Source: Parabacteroides chongii (GTDB lineage Bacteria; Bacteroidota; Bacteroidia; Bacteroidales; Tannerellaceae). From it: DNA of 64,000 bases. Positions 42,625-52,009 of this stretch are shown piece after piece (within the stretch, counting starts at the first letter, position 1; each line of letters begins with the position of its first letter). The notes beneath the pieces were generated by a model that saw nothing but the letters and a program-made list of their open reading frames with translations, searched no databases and was not told the DNA's origin. The translations under genes and the position numbers were made by a program. Where the stretch lies: positions 1,024,501 through 1,088,500 of the forward strand of contig NZ_CP120849.1 of NCBI RefSeq assembly GCF_029581355.1, given 5' to 3'.

Positions 42625-44118
42625 ATGAAAAAGTTACTATATATATTATCGGTATCGCTGGCAACGACTGCATTTTTGCCTTCTTGTACGAATCTAGAGT
42701 CAGAAATGTATGATGTAATCAACCCTAATATTTTTCCCGTCAATGAAAATGATGCCAACGCTTTGGTTACAGCTGCTGCTTATGCCCCTTTCCGCTCTAA
42801 TTGGTATGACGGTCTTTTCACAGCTGCAAATGGAGGTGTCCATGTAATCGCAGAAATGACGACAGATATCGGTTATTGCCAATGGAATGATGTATGTTGG
42901 CCCGATTTGCTGGATGTAAACTTTACACCTTCATCGGATTGCCCGACGAAGATATATAAGAATTACATCAACTACATCGGAAAAATGACTTTAGCATTAG
43001 ATCGTATTTCCGGCATTGAAATGAAGGAAGAGACAAAAAAGCGGCTGGAAGCAGAAGTACTCTGTGGTCGCGGTTGGTTAGGTTATATATTGTATGATTA
43101 CTATGGTCCCGTACAAATCCCAACTTTAGAGCAACTGAACAATCCTTTGGCAGAACAGATCATTCCTCGTGTTTCACAGGAAGAAATGGTTACTTTCATC
43201 GAAAATGACCTAAAAGCAGCTGTCGAAGTATTACCGGCGACTTATAAATCATCAGACAGTAATTACGGACGTTTCACAAGAGGTTTGGCATATACGGTAT
43301 TAATGAAATTGTATATGCATGAAAAAAACTGGGCTAAAGCAGAAGAATGCGGACGGGAACTGATGAAACCCGAATATGGATATGGCTTGGTAAATAACTA
43401 CAAGGATATTTTTACACTGGAAAATGAAGGTAATGTAGAAACGATCTGGGCTGCCATTTGCAGTAGTAGTGTAAACCAGCAACTCTGGCAAGCCCATGTT
43501 CTCTCCAGTCAGTATCCGACAAAAAATGAAAGTATTCAAAAATGGGGTGGTTACCGTGTTTTATGGGATTTCTATGACACCTTCGATAAGAATGATAAAC
43601 GATTGGAAGTTCTGGTCGGTGAATTTGTAGGAACAGACGGAAAGCTTTATAACAAAGAAAATCCGGGTACAGTATTACAAACAGGCGCTATGCCGGTTAA
43701 ATACGGGGAAGATCCTGCAGCAACAGGTGAGGAGAGTCAGATTGACTGGATTGTATATCGTTATGCGGATGTCATTACTTTATTATCTGAAGCAATTGTC
43801 CGCAAAGGTAATGCTGTCACACAAGAGGCTGTCGACTTATTGAATATGGTTCGTTCACGTGCTGGCATTTCTACTTATACTCTTTCCGATATCAAAGGTG
43901 TCGACGATTTTCTGGAAAAAGTTCTGGAAGAACGTGGTCATGAACTTTGGTTTGAAGGGGCACGTCGCACAGATTTGATCCGTTACGGTAAATATATCGA
44001 ATACGCCCGCAAATACAGAGGATCTGTGACAGCTCAGGATTATATGAACCTGATGCCGCTGCCTCAGTCCGTTATTAATGAAAGTAAGGGTACTGTGATT
44101 CAAAATCCGGGTTATTGA
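42625..44118 (+). CDS. SusD/RagB family lipoprotein of PUL 2
   Basis: A 497-residue surface glycan-binding lipoprotein. The lipobox FLPSC puts the lipid on Cys21. LCGRGWLGYILYDYYGPVQIPTLEQL is the SusD core helix region; VYRYADVITLLSEAIVRKGNA and LEERGHELWFEGARRTDLIRYG are the conserved C-terminal blocks, ending VIQNPGY. It pairs with the upstream SusC (24-bp gap) and resembles the SusD of PUL 3 in outline and tail sequence. A strong hairpin with a T-run follows. Confidence 0.95.
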   Translation: MKKLLYILSVSLATTAFLPSCTNLESEMYDVINPNIFPVNENDANALVTAAAYAPFRSNWYDGLFTAANGGVHVIAEMTTDIGYCQWNDVCWPDLLDVNFTPSSDCPTKIYKNYINYIGKMTLALDRISGIEMKEETKKRLEAEVLCGRGWLGYILYDYYGPVQIPTLEQLNNPLAEQIIPRVSQEEMVTFIENDLKAAVEVLPATYKSSDSNYGRFTRGLAYTVLMKLYMHEKNWAKAEECGRELMKPEYGYGLVNNYKDIFTLENEGNVETIWAAICSSSVNQQLWQAHVLSSQYPTKNESIQKWGGYRVLWDFYDTFDKNDKRLEVLVGEFVGTDGKLYNKENPGTVLQTGAMPVKYGEDPAATGEESQIDWIVYRYADVITLLSEAIVRKGNAVTQEAVDLLNMVRSRAGISTYTLSDIKGVDDFLEKVLEERGHELWFEGARRTDLIRYGKYIEYARKYRGSVTAQDYMNLMPLPQSVINESKGTVIQNPGY

Positions 44119-44150
44119 TAGTAGTATTATCGATAACTAATTAATTTTGT

Positions 44151-44208
44151 AAGATCTTTGTGCAGTATTGTCAGAAATAATAATGCTGCATAAAGATCTT
44201 TTTATTTT
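44151..44208 (+). terminator. Terminator/attenuator between susD and the enzyme genes of PUL 2
   Basis: AAGATCTTTGTGCAG (from 44151) pairs with CTGCATAAAGATCTT (to 44200) with one G-T pair, extended by ATT/AAT, followed by TTTATTTT. It would end most transcripts after susD, so the hydrolase genes need read-through or an internal promoter. Confidence 0.8.
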
Positions 44209-44229
44209 ACTATGATAAACATTGTTCAC

Positions 44230-46611
44230 ATGCGAAAAACACAACTGTTATTTATTTGTTTTTTTATTTTGTCGACTGTTCTATCAGCCCAGACGAATCT
44301 GAAAAAAGCGAATTGGGAATGGAATATTTCCCAGGATGGATTGTCCCGACAATTGATTTTTAAAGGAAAACAAAGTAACGACACAATACCATTTTTTTCA
44401 GGTAAAAAGAATGATGGTCCTTCTTTTTATGTCCGGATGGATGGAAAAGAATATAAAGCGGAATGGATACCTAACGGATATGCTTCTTTCCGGACTTCAC
44501 TTTTTGGTGTAAAATGTGAATTAACCTATCGGGAATATAAGTCGGTTCCCACGATAGAAGTGAAGCTTCATAATTCCTCTGCCGTTCCTTTTCAACCTGA
44601 AAAAGCCGGACTAAAACTGGGTGTCGATACCTATATGGATAAATACCCGGATTGGTTCGGCAAATATTTTCCGACGCTAATGCGTTGTGAGAAAACGCAT
44701 TTTTATGGTTATTTACAAACTCCCTCCGAACATACGCTCGGAATTGTCTCGGAACAACCGATAGCTTCCTGGAGTGTCGATTACAATCTTGGCTATATGG
44801 ATCCGCCTCCCCATTGGTTTATGGGACACCGTATTGAATCCTTAAACCTGGATTTAATGAACGAACTTCCGCTACCAGACCGAAATCCCCAAAACTTATA
44901 TGAACTGAAACAAGGTGAAACAAAAACATGGTTGATTTCATTCATAAATATCGGTACTTTGGATAACCTGGAGTCTGAAATCACACGTACATATGCTCTT
45001 CCTCTTCTGAAAATAGAACAAACCACCTATCAACCCGGTGATAAAGCCAGTTTCGAGGTCTACGCAACATCTCCTGAGATTCAAATCATCGACGATAAAG
45101 GTAAAATATTGCCGGTTTCAGTAAGACAATCAGGTAAAGGGAAATCTGAGGTTACTTCCATATTGCCGGAAACGGGATTATACACTGTTACTGTTACAGA
45201 TGGCGAGAAACAATCCGAAGCCATTCTCTTTGCACGTCATTCCTGGCAATGGGTTATGGAACAGGCGCGTTTAGCCACTCTTAAATATCATCAGAAAGCC
45301 ACAACGCATGCAGAAAGCTGGTATGGTTTCTATTCGGCATTTCTTGCAGCACGTTATTTTCCCGATCAAAAGTTGGATAAACAAGTCTCTCTACGTTTCA
45401 ACTACCTGTTTGACCTATTACACGATTCTGTAAAAATGGAACCTAAACATTATGCATCCCGGATTCAGAATACATCCACGACAATCGGAATGCTGGTAGA
45501 TAAATATGAGGCTCAAAAAGATATTAATGACCTGAATAAAGCAGCCTTACTGGCAGATTGGATGATCCGCTTTTCTCAACGCGAGGACGGAGCTTATTAT
45601 AATCATGGGACTATCTATACCAGTGTTATTTATGTGGCAAAAAGTATCCTGGAACTGGCTTTGGCAGAAAAAGAGTTAGCTGAAAAGGACCCAGTGTGGA
45701 AAGATGCGTACAACCGTCATTATACTTCAGCCAAGCGGGCAATTGATCAGCTAGTCGCTTCCCAGGGAGATTTCCAGACAGAAGGAGAGTTGACTTTTGA
45801 AGATGGCATGATATCTTGTTCAGCCCTTCAAATAGGGATGCTTGCCGTTCTCGAAAAAGATGGCGGACTACATAAACACTATACGGATGCCATGCTGAAA
45901 ATTCTGAACAGTCATGATTGCCTGACGCAACTACGGGTTCCGGATGCCCGGAGAAGACAGGGAACCATGCGTTATTGGGAAGCCCAGTACGATGTACAAA
46001 TGTTACCGAATATGTTTAATTCCCCTCATGGCTGGAGCGCATGGCGTGCTTATGCAACTTACTATGCATATCTCCTAACCGGTGAAGAGAAATGGTTGAT
46101 GCAGACATTTAATGCAATGGGAGCCTTTTCCAATTTGCTTGATTACAAAACCGGAGATTTACGCTGGGCTTTTGTTGTCGATCCACATCTTAAGGTAGAA
46201 CAGGCTTGTAGCGCAGATACGCATTATACGGCAGATTCCCTGAGCTTCGGTAATCCGCATCCGCGTTTATATGAAACCCGTCAATTTGTGATAGGAGAAC
46301 AGTACGTGAATATGATTAGCGATTGGCAAACGGTCAACACACAGGATAATGATGTGCATGAGTTATTTAAGTGCATAGGAGAGACAGTCCTTACCAACGC
46401 CTTTATCATAGAACGTCCGGACGGTTCTGTAAAAGGATACAATTGCGATGTAAAACGAAAAGGAAACGCTTTAGAGGTATCTTCCTTTGAAAAACAAATC
46501 GTACATTTACACTGCAATTTAAAACAAGCCTGTCAGGTAAAGTTTAAGCCATTTAAAGGGAAGAACCTGGAAAAAACGATACAGGCAGACTTCTGTGACT
46601 GGATTTTTTAA
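44230..46611 (+). CDS. Secreted six-hairpin-type glycan-active protein of PUL 2
   Basis: About 793 residues with a signal peptide (MRKTQLLFICFFILSTVLSAQ). ATG 44230 gives the cleaner signal; ATG 44212 is possible. An N-terminal beta-rich part of about 340 residues is followed by helical repeats (YHQKATTHAESWYGFYSAFLAARYF; AALLADWMIRFSQREDGAYYNHG; GWSAWRAYATYYAYLLTGEEKW) that resemble an (alpha/alpha)6 barrel of glycosidases or lyases. I cannot place it in a CAZy family. It is followed by GH89 and GH31 genes with short gaps, so it likely acts on the same glycan. Confidence 0.7.
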   Translation: MRKTQLLFICFFILSTVLSAQTNLKKANWEWNISQDGLSRQLIFKGKQSNDTIPFFSGKKNDGPSFYVRMDGKEYKAEWIPNGYASFRTSLFGVKCELTYREYKSVPTIEVKLHNSSAVPFQPEKAGLKLGVDTYMDKYPDWFGKYFPTLMRCEKTHFYGYLQTPSEHTLGIVSEQPIASWSVDYNLGYMDPPPHWFMGHRIESLNLDLMNELPLPDRNPQNLYELKQGETKTWLISFINIGTLDNLESEITRTYALPLLKIEQTTYQPGDKASFEVYATSPEIQIIDDKGKILPVSVRQSGKGKSEVTSILPETGLYTVTVTDGEKQSEAILFARHSWQWVMEQARLATLKYHQKATTHAESWYGFYSAFLAARYFPDQKLDKQVSLRFNYLFDLLHDSVKMEPKHYASRIQNTSTTIGMLVDKYEAQKDINDLNKAALLADWMIRFSQREDGAYYNHGTIYTSVIYVAKSILELALAEKELAEKDPVWKDAYNRHYTSAKRAIDQLVASQGDFQTEGELTFEDGMISCSALQIGMLAVLEKDGGLHKHYTDAMLKILNSHDCLTQLRVPDARRRQGTMRYWEAQYDVQMLPNMFNSPHGWSAWRAYATYYAYLLTGEEKWLMQTFNAMGAFSNLLDYKTGDLRWAFVVDPHLKVEQACSADTHYTADSLSFGNPHPRLYETRQFVIGEQYVNMISDWQTVNTQDNDVHELFKCIGETVLTNAFIIERPDGSVKGYNCDVKRKGNALEVSSFEKQIVHLHCNLKQACQVKFKPFKGKNLEKTIQADFCDWIF

Positions 46612-46644
46612 TTTTCCTAAAATCTAACATATAATTTTCCATCT

Positions 46645-48798
46645 ATGAAAGGTATATATATTTTTTGTTTGTTATTTCTTTCTTTCATTATGAAGGCAGT
46701 TTCCCCTATCGATGGACTACTGGAACGCATTGATAAAGGGGCTTCACGCAAATTCATCATTGAGCAGATAAAATCGCCTGTCGATTTTTTTGAACTCGAT
46801 CAAAAAGACAATAAAATTGTTATACGAGGAAACAATTATGTCAGTATTGCAACCGGTATAAACTGGTATCTGAAATATTATGTAGGGATTCATCTCTCAT
46901 GGAATGGCATGCAGGCTAAACTACCGGAAGTTTTACCGGCAGTCTCTAAAAAAGAACGCCATGAGACAGAAATGAAATATCGCTATGATTTCAACTACTG
47001 TACTTATTCGTACACCATGGCCTTTTGGGACTGGGAACGCTGGGAAAAAGAAATTGACTGGATGGCATTGCACGGCATTAATTTGCCACTGGCAATGGTA
47101 GGTACGGATGGTGTATGGTATAACGTGCTGAGTAAATTAGGATACAGTAAAGACGAGATTAACGAATTTGTTGCCGGTCCTGGCTTTCAAGCCTGGTGGC
47201 TGATGAATAACCTGGAAGGATGGGGAGGTCCTAATCCGGATAGTTGGTATAAACAACAAATAGCTCTTCAACAGCGTATTTTAAAACGAATGCGTGAATA
47301 TGGTATTGAACCTGTACTTCCGGGTTACTCTGGTATGGTTCCTCATAATGCAAAGGAAAAACTAGGATTAAATGTATCTGATCCGGGCTTATGGTGTGAT
47401 TATCGCCGACCGGCTTTTCTGTTGCCGACCGATCCCCGTTTTCACGAAATAGCATCACTCTATTATAAAGAGATGAACAAACTCTATGGTAAGTCTAATT
47501 TCTACAGCATGGACCCGTTTCATGAAGGGGGTAGTGTTGCCGGAGTAAATCTGGATGCTGCCGGGAAAGCAATCATGCAAGCCATGAAAAAGAATAATCC
47601 GAAAGCTGTTTGGGTAGCTCAGGCATGGCAAGCTAATCCTCGCTCTCAAATGATAGAAAACCTGAAAGCCGGTGATATGATCGTTTTGGACCTGTTTGCA
47701 GAAAGCCGTCCTCAATGGGGAGATCCTCAATCCACCTGGTATCGAAAAGACGGGTTCGGACAACACGACTGGATTTATTGTATGTTGTTGAATTATGGGG
47801 GTAACGTCGGACTACATGGAAAGATGAGCCACGTGATCGATGAATTTTATAAAGCCAAGGGAAGTCCTTTCGGAAAAACACTGAAAGGCGTGGGTATGAC
47901 CATGGAAGGTAGCGAGAATAATCCTGTCATGTTCGAATTGCTTACAGAGCTTCCCTGGCGTGCTGAGAAATTTGATAAAGATCAATGGGTAAAGAATTAT
48001 GTATTTGCCCGCTACGGAAAGACAAACAAGACAATAGAAGACGCTTGGATATTACTAAGTAATTCGATCTATAATTGCCCGCCCGAGAATGTGCAGCAAG
48101 GAACGCACGAATCTATTTTCTGCGCCCGTCCTTCTGAACATCCTTATCAGGTATCCAGCTGGTCTGAAATGAAAGATTATTATGATCCCGAAGATGTAAT
48201 TCATGCTGCAGCTATGATGGTTTCTGTAGCTGACCTGTTTAAGGGGAATAATAACTTTGAATATGATCTGGTAGATATTGTTCGTCAAGCTATCGCTGAA
48301 AAAGGGCGAAGGATTGAAAAAGTAGTTGAAGCAGCCTATATCTCCGGAGACAAGTCTCTTTATAAAGTGTCCACAGATCGCTTTCTGACATTGCTCCTGT
48401 TACAAGACGAATTGTTAGGAACGCGTCCGGAGTTCAAGGTGGGTAACTGGATCCAACAAGCACGTTCTATCGGTCATACACCTGAAGAGAAAGACCTCTA
48501 TGAGTGGAATGCGCGGGTACAGATCACAACATGGGGAAACCGGAATGCCGCAGACGACGGAGGTCTAAGAGATTATGCCCACAAAGAATGGAATGGTATC
48601 TTAAAAGATTTTTATTACATGCGCTGGAAATACTGGTTCGATTATCAATACCAAAAACTGGAAGGAAATAATCCCGAAGAGCCGGATTTCTACGTATTGG
48701 AGGAACCTTGGACTAAAGATACTAGTTTTTATCCTGCAAAGTCGGAAGGAGACTGTATTTCAACTGTAAAACGTATCTTTGCAAAAGTATTCGAATAA
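46645..48798 (+). CDS. GH89 alpha-N-acetylglucosaminidase
   Basis: A 717-residue secreted enzyme of the NAGLU family that releases terminal alpha-linked N-acetylglucosamine. The N-terminal small domain is followed by the TIM barrel: YRYDFNYCTYSYTMAFWDWERWEKEIDWMALHGIN-type sequence starts at residue 113 (read here in parts YRYDFNYCTYSY and MAFWDWERWE). MDPFHEGG holds Glu294 and GMTMEGSENNPV holds Glu421, at the positions of the catalytic pair in human NAGLU. The C-terminal helical domain follows. Gut targets are alpha-1,4-GlcNAc caps on gastric-type mucin or heparan fragments; the neighbours favour mucin-type glycans. Confidence 0.94.
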   Translation: MKGIYIFCLLFLSFIMKAVSPIDGLLERIDKGASRKFIIEQIKSPVDFFELDQKDNKIVIRGNNYVSIATGINWYLKYYVGIHLSWNGMQAKLPEVLPAVSKKERHETEMKYRYDFNYCTYSYTMAFWDWERWEKEIDWMALHGINLPLAMVGTDGVWYNVLSKLGYSKDEINEFVAGPGFQAWWLMNNLEGWGGPNPDSWYKQQIALQQRILKRMREYGIEPVLPGYSGMVPHNAKEKLGLNVSDPGLWCDYRRPAFLLPTDPRFHEIASLYYKEMNKLYGKSNFYSMDPFHEGGSVAGVNLDAAGKAIMQAMKKNNPKAVWVAQAWQANPRSQMIENLKAGDMIVLDLFAESRPQWGDPQSTWYRKDGFGQHDWIYCMLLNYGGNVGLHGKMSHVIDEFYKAKGSPFGKTLKGVGMTMEGSENNPVMFELLTELPWRAEKFDKDQWVKNYVFARYGKTNKTIEDAWILLSNSIYNCPPENVQQGTHESIFCARPSEHPYQVSSWSEMKDYYDPEDVIHAAAMMVSVADLFKGNNNFEYDLVDIVRQAIAEKGRRIEKVVEAAYISGDKSLYKVSTDRFLTLLLLQDELLGTRPEFKVGNWIQQARSIGHTPEEKDLYEWNARVQITTWGNRNAADDGGLRDYAHKEWNGILKDFYYMRWKYWFDYQYQKLEGNNPEEPDFYVLEEPWTKDTSFYPAKSEGDCISTVKRIFAKVFE

Positions 48799-48818
48799 AA
48801 ACTTTAAATAATAACACT

Positions 48819-50420
48819 ATGCATTTAAGAAAGACACTTCTTCTAGCCTTCCTGGCTGTATGTTTTACATTGTCATGTTGGGCCGGAAGTAAATATGAAT
48901 CGAAAATCACTTCTTTGGAAGGTGAAAAATGGTGGGGAGGTATGGTTGGCTTAGGCTCTCAAATGCCTTTTAAAGACAACGTCCGTCTATTTGATCTAGC
49001 CTCTGAAAACCTGAACAATCAGAATGTACCTCTTCTTTTATCTTCTGAAGGAAGATATATCTGGAGTGACAAACCATTTTCTTTCAAGGTAGAGAACGGT
49101 AACCTGCAAATATTTTCAGATTATGAAAATCTGGAACCCGTATTAGCCGGTAATACATTGAAAGATGCCTATTTGGCAGCATCAAGTAAATATTTTCCCG
49201 CTTCGGGAGAGTTACCCGACTCTCTATTTTTCTCTATGCCGCAATATAATACATGGATTGAACTGATGTATAATCAGAATCAAAAAGATATTTTAAAATA
49301 TGCAGACAATATATTAAAGAATAAATTTCCGGTAGGAGTTTTCATGGTAGACGATAATTGGCAGAAACATTACGGTAATTTTGAATTCAAGCCAGAACGT
49401 TTCCCGGATCCGAAAGGAATGATCGACCAGTTGCACAAAGACGGATTCCGTATTATGTTATGGATCTGCCCGTTTGTAAGTCCGGATAGCCCTGAATTTC
49501 GCGAGTTACAGCAAAAAGGATACCTGATCAAGAAGAAGGGAACTAAGCAAGCCGCTATAATTCCCTGGTGGAATGGATACAGTGCTTGTTATGACTTGAG
49601 TAATCCGGCTGCAGCAGAACATTTGAAACAGCAGTTACGCAATATGCAGACGCAATACGGTGTCGATGGTTTTAAATTCGATGCAGGTGATATCGGTCAT
49701 TATAATGATCCGGAACTAGAGTTTTATGATAAAAAGGCAACATCAGTCGACATGTGCGAATATTGGGCAAAGATAGGGTTAGATTTTCCGTTCAATGAAT
49801 ACCGTGCCGGTTGGAAAATGGGTGGACAGGCTTTGGTTCAACGCTTGGGTGATAAAGATTATTCCTGGAATGCCGTAGGACTTCTTATACCTGATATGAT
49901 CGCTGCCGGATTATTAGGATACGCATACGCTTGTCCCGATATGATTGGCGGAGGCCAGTTCGGTTCTTTCCTGGGGGTAGATCAGACCAAACTGGATCAG
50001 GATTTGATCGTTCGTTCCTGCCAGGTTCACACATTAATGCCTATGATGCAGTTTTCTGTAGCTCCCTGGCGTATTCTCGATGAAAAACATCTGGCTATTT
50101 GCCGTGAATATGCCCACTTACATGAGAAAATGGGTAGTTATATCCTGGAACAAGCCCGCAGGTCCGCACAAACAGGTGAGCCTATTCTCCGCCATATGGA
50201 ATATGCGTTCCCCCATCAGGGATTCGTGGATTGTAAAGACCAGTTTATGCTGGGAGATAAATATTTGGTAGCTCCAATCCTGACCAAAGAACATACTCGT
50301 AAAGTAATGTTACCCAAAGGGCAATGGAGAGACGATACAGGTAAGAAATTTCGTGGACCGAAAACAATAGAGGTGGAGGCCCCGCTGGAGAGATTGCCTT
50401 GGTTTGAGAAGATCAAATAA
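48819..50420 (+). CDS. GH31 family alpha-glycosidase
   Basis: A 533-residue exported retaining alpha-glycosidase. The N-terminal LAVCFTLSC could be a signal with a lipobox (Cys20). The TIM barrel has GVFMVDDNWQKHYG, MLWICPFVSPDSPEF and VDGFKFDAGD, whose Asp288 fits the GH31 nucleophile. PDMIGGGQFG near residue 375 matches the acid/base-side loop. It is shorter than typical GH31 enzymes, with compact N- and C-terminal domains. Specificity (alpha-Gal, alpha-GalNAc or alpha-Glc) is not evident; alpha-Gal/GalNAc would suit a mucin locus. Last gene of PUL 2. Confidence 0.88.
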   Translation: MHLRKTLLLAFLAVCFTLSCWAGSKYESKITSLEGEKWWGGMVGLGSQMPFKDNVRLFDLASENLNNQNVPLLLSSEGRYIWSDKPFSFKVENGNLQIFSDYENLEPVLAGNTLKDAYLAASSKYFPASGELPDSLFFSMPQYNTWIELMYNQNQKDILKYADNILKNKFPVGVFMVDDNWQKHYGNFEFKPERFPDPKGMIDQLHKDGFRIMLWICPFVSPDSPEFRELQQKGYLIKKKGTKQAAIIPWWNGYSACYDLSNPAAAEHLKQQLRNMQTQYGVDGFKFDAGDIGHYNDPELEFYDKKATSVDMCEYWAKIGLDFPFNEYRAGWKMGGQALVQRLGDKDYSWNAVGLLIPDMIAAGLLGYAYACPDMIGGGQFGSFLGVDQTKLDQDLIVRSCQVHTLMPMMQFSVAPWRILDEKHLAICREYAHLHEKMGSYILEQARRSAQTGEPILRHMEYAFPHQGFVDCKDQFMLGDKYLVAPILTKEHTRKVMLPKGQWRDDTGKKFRGPKTIEVEAPLERLPWFEKIK

Positions 50421-50423
50421 AAT

Positions 50424-50518
50424 AAAAGGGACTGCCCGAAAAGTAACTCTTCGTTCTTGAGATTTGAAATCAATCTTAAATAAATAGAGCCGAAATACTT
50501 TTTAGACAGTCCCTTTTT
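50424..50518. terminator. Bidirectional terminator that looks like a small inverted-repeat (MITE-like) element
   Basis: AAAAGGGACTG (50424-50434) pairs with CAGTCCCTTTT (50507-50517) and ends in T/A runs on both strands. Pairing continues imperfectly inward (GGGACTGCCCGAAAAGTA against the complement of TACTTTTTAGACAGTCCC), so the ends look like transposon terminal repeats around about 90 bp. It separates the convergent PULs 2 and 3. Confidence 0.7.
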
Positions 50519-50542
50519 ATCTATAATATACAAAACAAATAT

Positions 50543-52009
50543 TTATAATTGTACAGAAGTAATAGAAGCCCATCCGTTCAAAATATTATCAGACGGTAAA
50601 GACAAAATTATTCCTGGTTGGTTCTTTTTTGTGCTATCTGTTATTCCAACACATAAATAATAATTCCCCGAAGATAGCTCATCCGGGACTCTAAAAGATG
50701 AAGTATAAGAATAATTTTTTCCTTTCAACCAATCAGAAGGTTCAACATTCACATCAGTATAAACAAATTTAACTTCTTTAGTCAAAGGATCAAGCAAACT
50801 AAAACTTACCTGATATTTATGATTCCAGTTCGGATGACGATTAGGCAAAACTCCTACACCGAAATTAGTCCATACATGTTCAATTTTTAAAGAGTTTTTA
50901 TCTTGCTGAATCTTTATAGTTAACGGATAAAGTCTGTATCCTCCCAACGTAATAAACTTTTGAACCGGGTCAGGCAACTTCTCAATCCAAAACTTACATT
51001 GAGCTGGTACTCTTAAATCATATGTATTAGAGTGAGATACCAAAGCATCTTCCACACCGACAGTCAACGCTTCGCTAAAATTATTTATATTAAAACGTTT
51101 TTCTTCTTTAAAATAATCATGATAATTGGTTGTATCAGTTGGAGAGTTAAACCAATAACATCCTTCACCAATGAATGCTTTATCAGGGAACAGTTCATTC
51201 AGCATTTTTCTTTCTTCGTCATCAAACCAAAAACTGCCAATGCCATCACGTCGTGGAAGAAATCCCAATTTATCATATACTAAAGGTTTACTGTATTTAT
51301 AATCGGCAAAAGACAAATTCATGACAGTTAAAATCCTTTTAAAGTTATTTGCATATTCTTCTGTCACTCTTCTCATAACATATTCTCTGTTCCTCTCATC
51401 TTTAAGGGTCACACCATGCCCTTCTCCCCATCGTCCTAAACCATAAGCATCAACAAAATCAACAATATCCGGATTATCATACTCTTTTGCAAATGCCCGG
51501 ATAAAGTTTGTCAATTTTTCAAGAAAAACCGGATCATCATAATAAGGTTGTTTGTCATTCTCTAAAGACATGGGGGGATCCAGCGTTGACTTACATCCTG
51601 CTTTATACACAAAATCAGGAACTCCATTATCAAAGAAAATCCGAAATGCTAGTTTTAATCCACGATCTTTAGCTTTCCTGATATAATTTTTATAAGCTTC
51701 ATTGTGAATCCAAGCATACCGGCCTTCCTCTGGTTCCATGACATTCCATAAAACGCGGATGTACAAAATATTTGAATATGCTGAAGCATTTACAGCATCC
51801 ATCTCTTCCCAAAATATTTCAGGTGTATAGGGATTATTCTTTCCTCCATTAAAAGACCATCCTTCCTCATACATAACCCACCCCATTGCCGGATTCCTTA
51901 ATACGCTAACTGTATCAGGTTTGAAAGATATAGATACAGTCTTATGGTTGTTGCAACCGGAAAAAGAAAACAATATGGATGAGAGAATTAGTATATAATA
52001 AAATTTCAT
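50543..52009 (-). CDS. DUF4832 (TIM-barrel-like) lipoprotein of PUL 3
   Basis: A 488-residue lipoprotein (FSFSGCNN, Cys19). NPAMGWVMYEEGWSFNGG opens a GH-A-like TIM barrel with LYIRVLWNVMEPEEGRYAW, AFRIFFDNGVPDFVY and FVDAYGLGRWGEGHG, the last having the Glu expected in clan A. A C-terminal beta-sandwich (LKIEHVWTNFGVGVLPNRH; LSSGNYYLCVGITDS) matches DUF4832. No activity is established for the family; a glycosidase is likely. It overlaps the upstream DUF4874/4832 gene by 4 bp. Confidence 0.82.
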   Translation of the reverse strand: MKFYYILILSSILFSFSGCNNHKTVSISFKPDTVSVLRNPAMGWVMYEEGWSFNGGKNNPYTPEIFWEEMDAVNASAYSNILYIRVLWNVMEPEEGRYAWIHNEAYKNYIRKAKDRGLKLAFRIFFDNGVPDFVYKAGCKSTLDPPMSLENDKQPYYDDPVFLEKLTNFIRAFAKEYDNPDIVDFVDAYGLGRWGEGHGVTLKDERNREYVMRRVTEEYANNFKRILTVMNLSFADYKYSKPLVYDKLGFLPRRDGIGSFWFDDEERKMLNELFPDKAFIGEGCYWFNSPTDTTNYHDYFKEEKRFNINNFSEALTVGVEDALVSHSNTYDLRVPAQCKFWIEKLPDPVQKFITLGGYRLYPLTIKIQQDKNSLKIEHVWTNFGVGVLPNRHPNWNHKYQVSFSLLDPLTKEVKFVYTDVNVEPSDWLKGKNYSYTSSFRVPDELSSGNYYLCVGITDSTKKNQPGIILSLPSDNILNGWASITSVQL

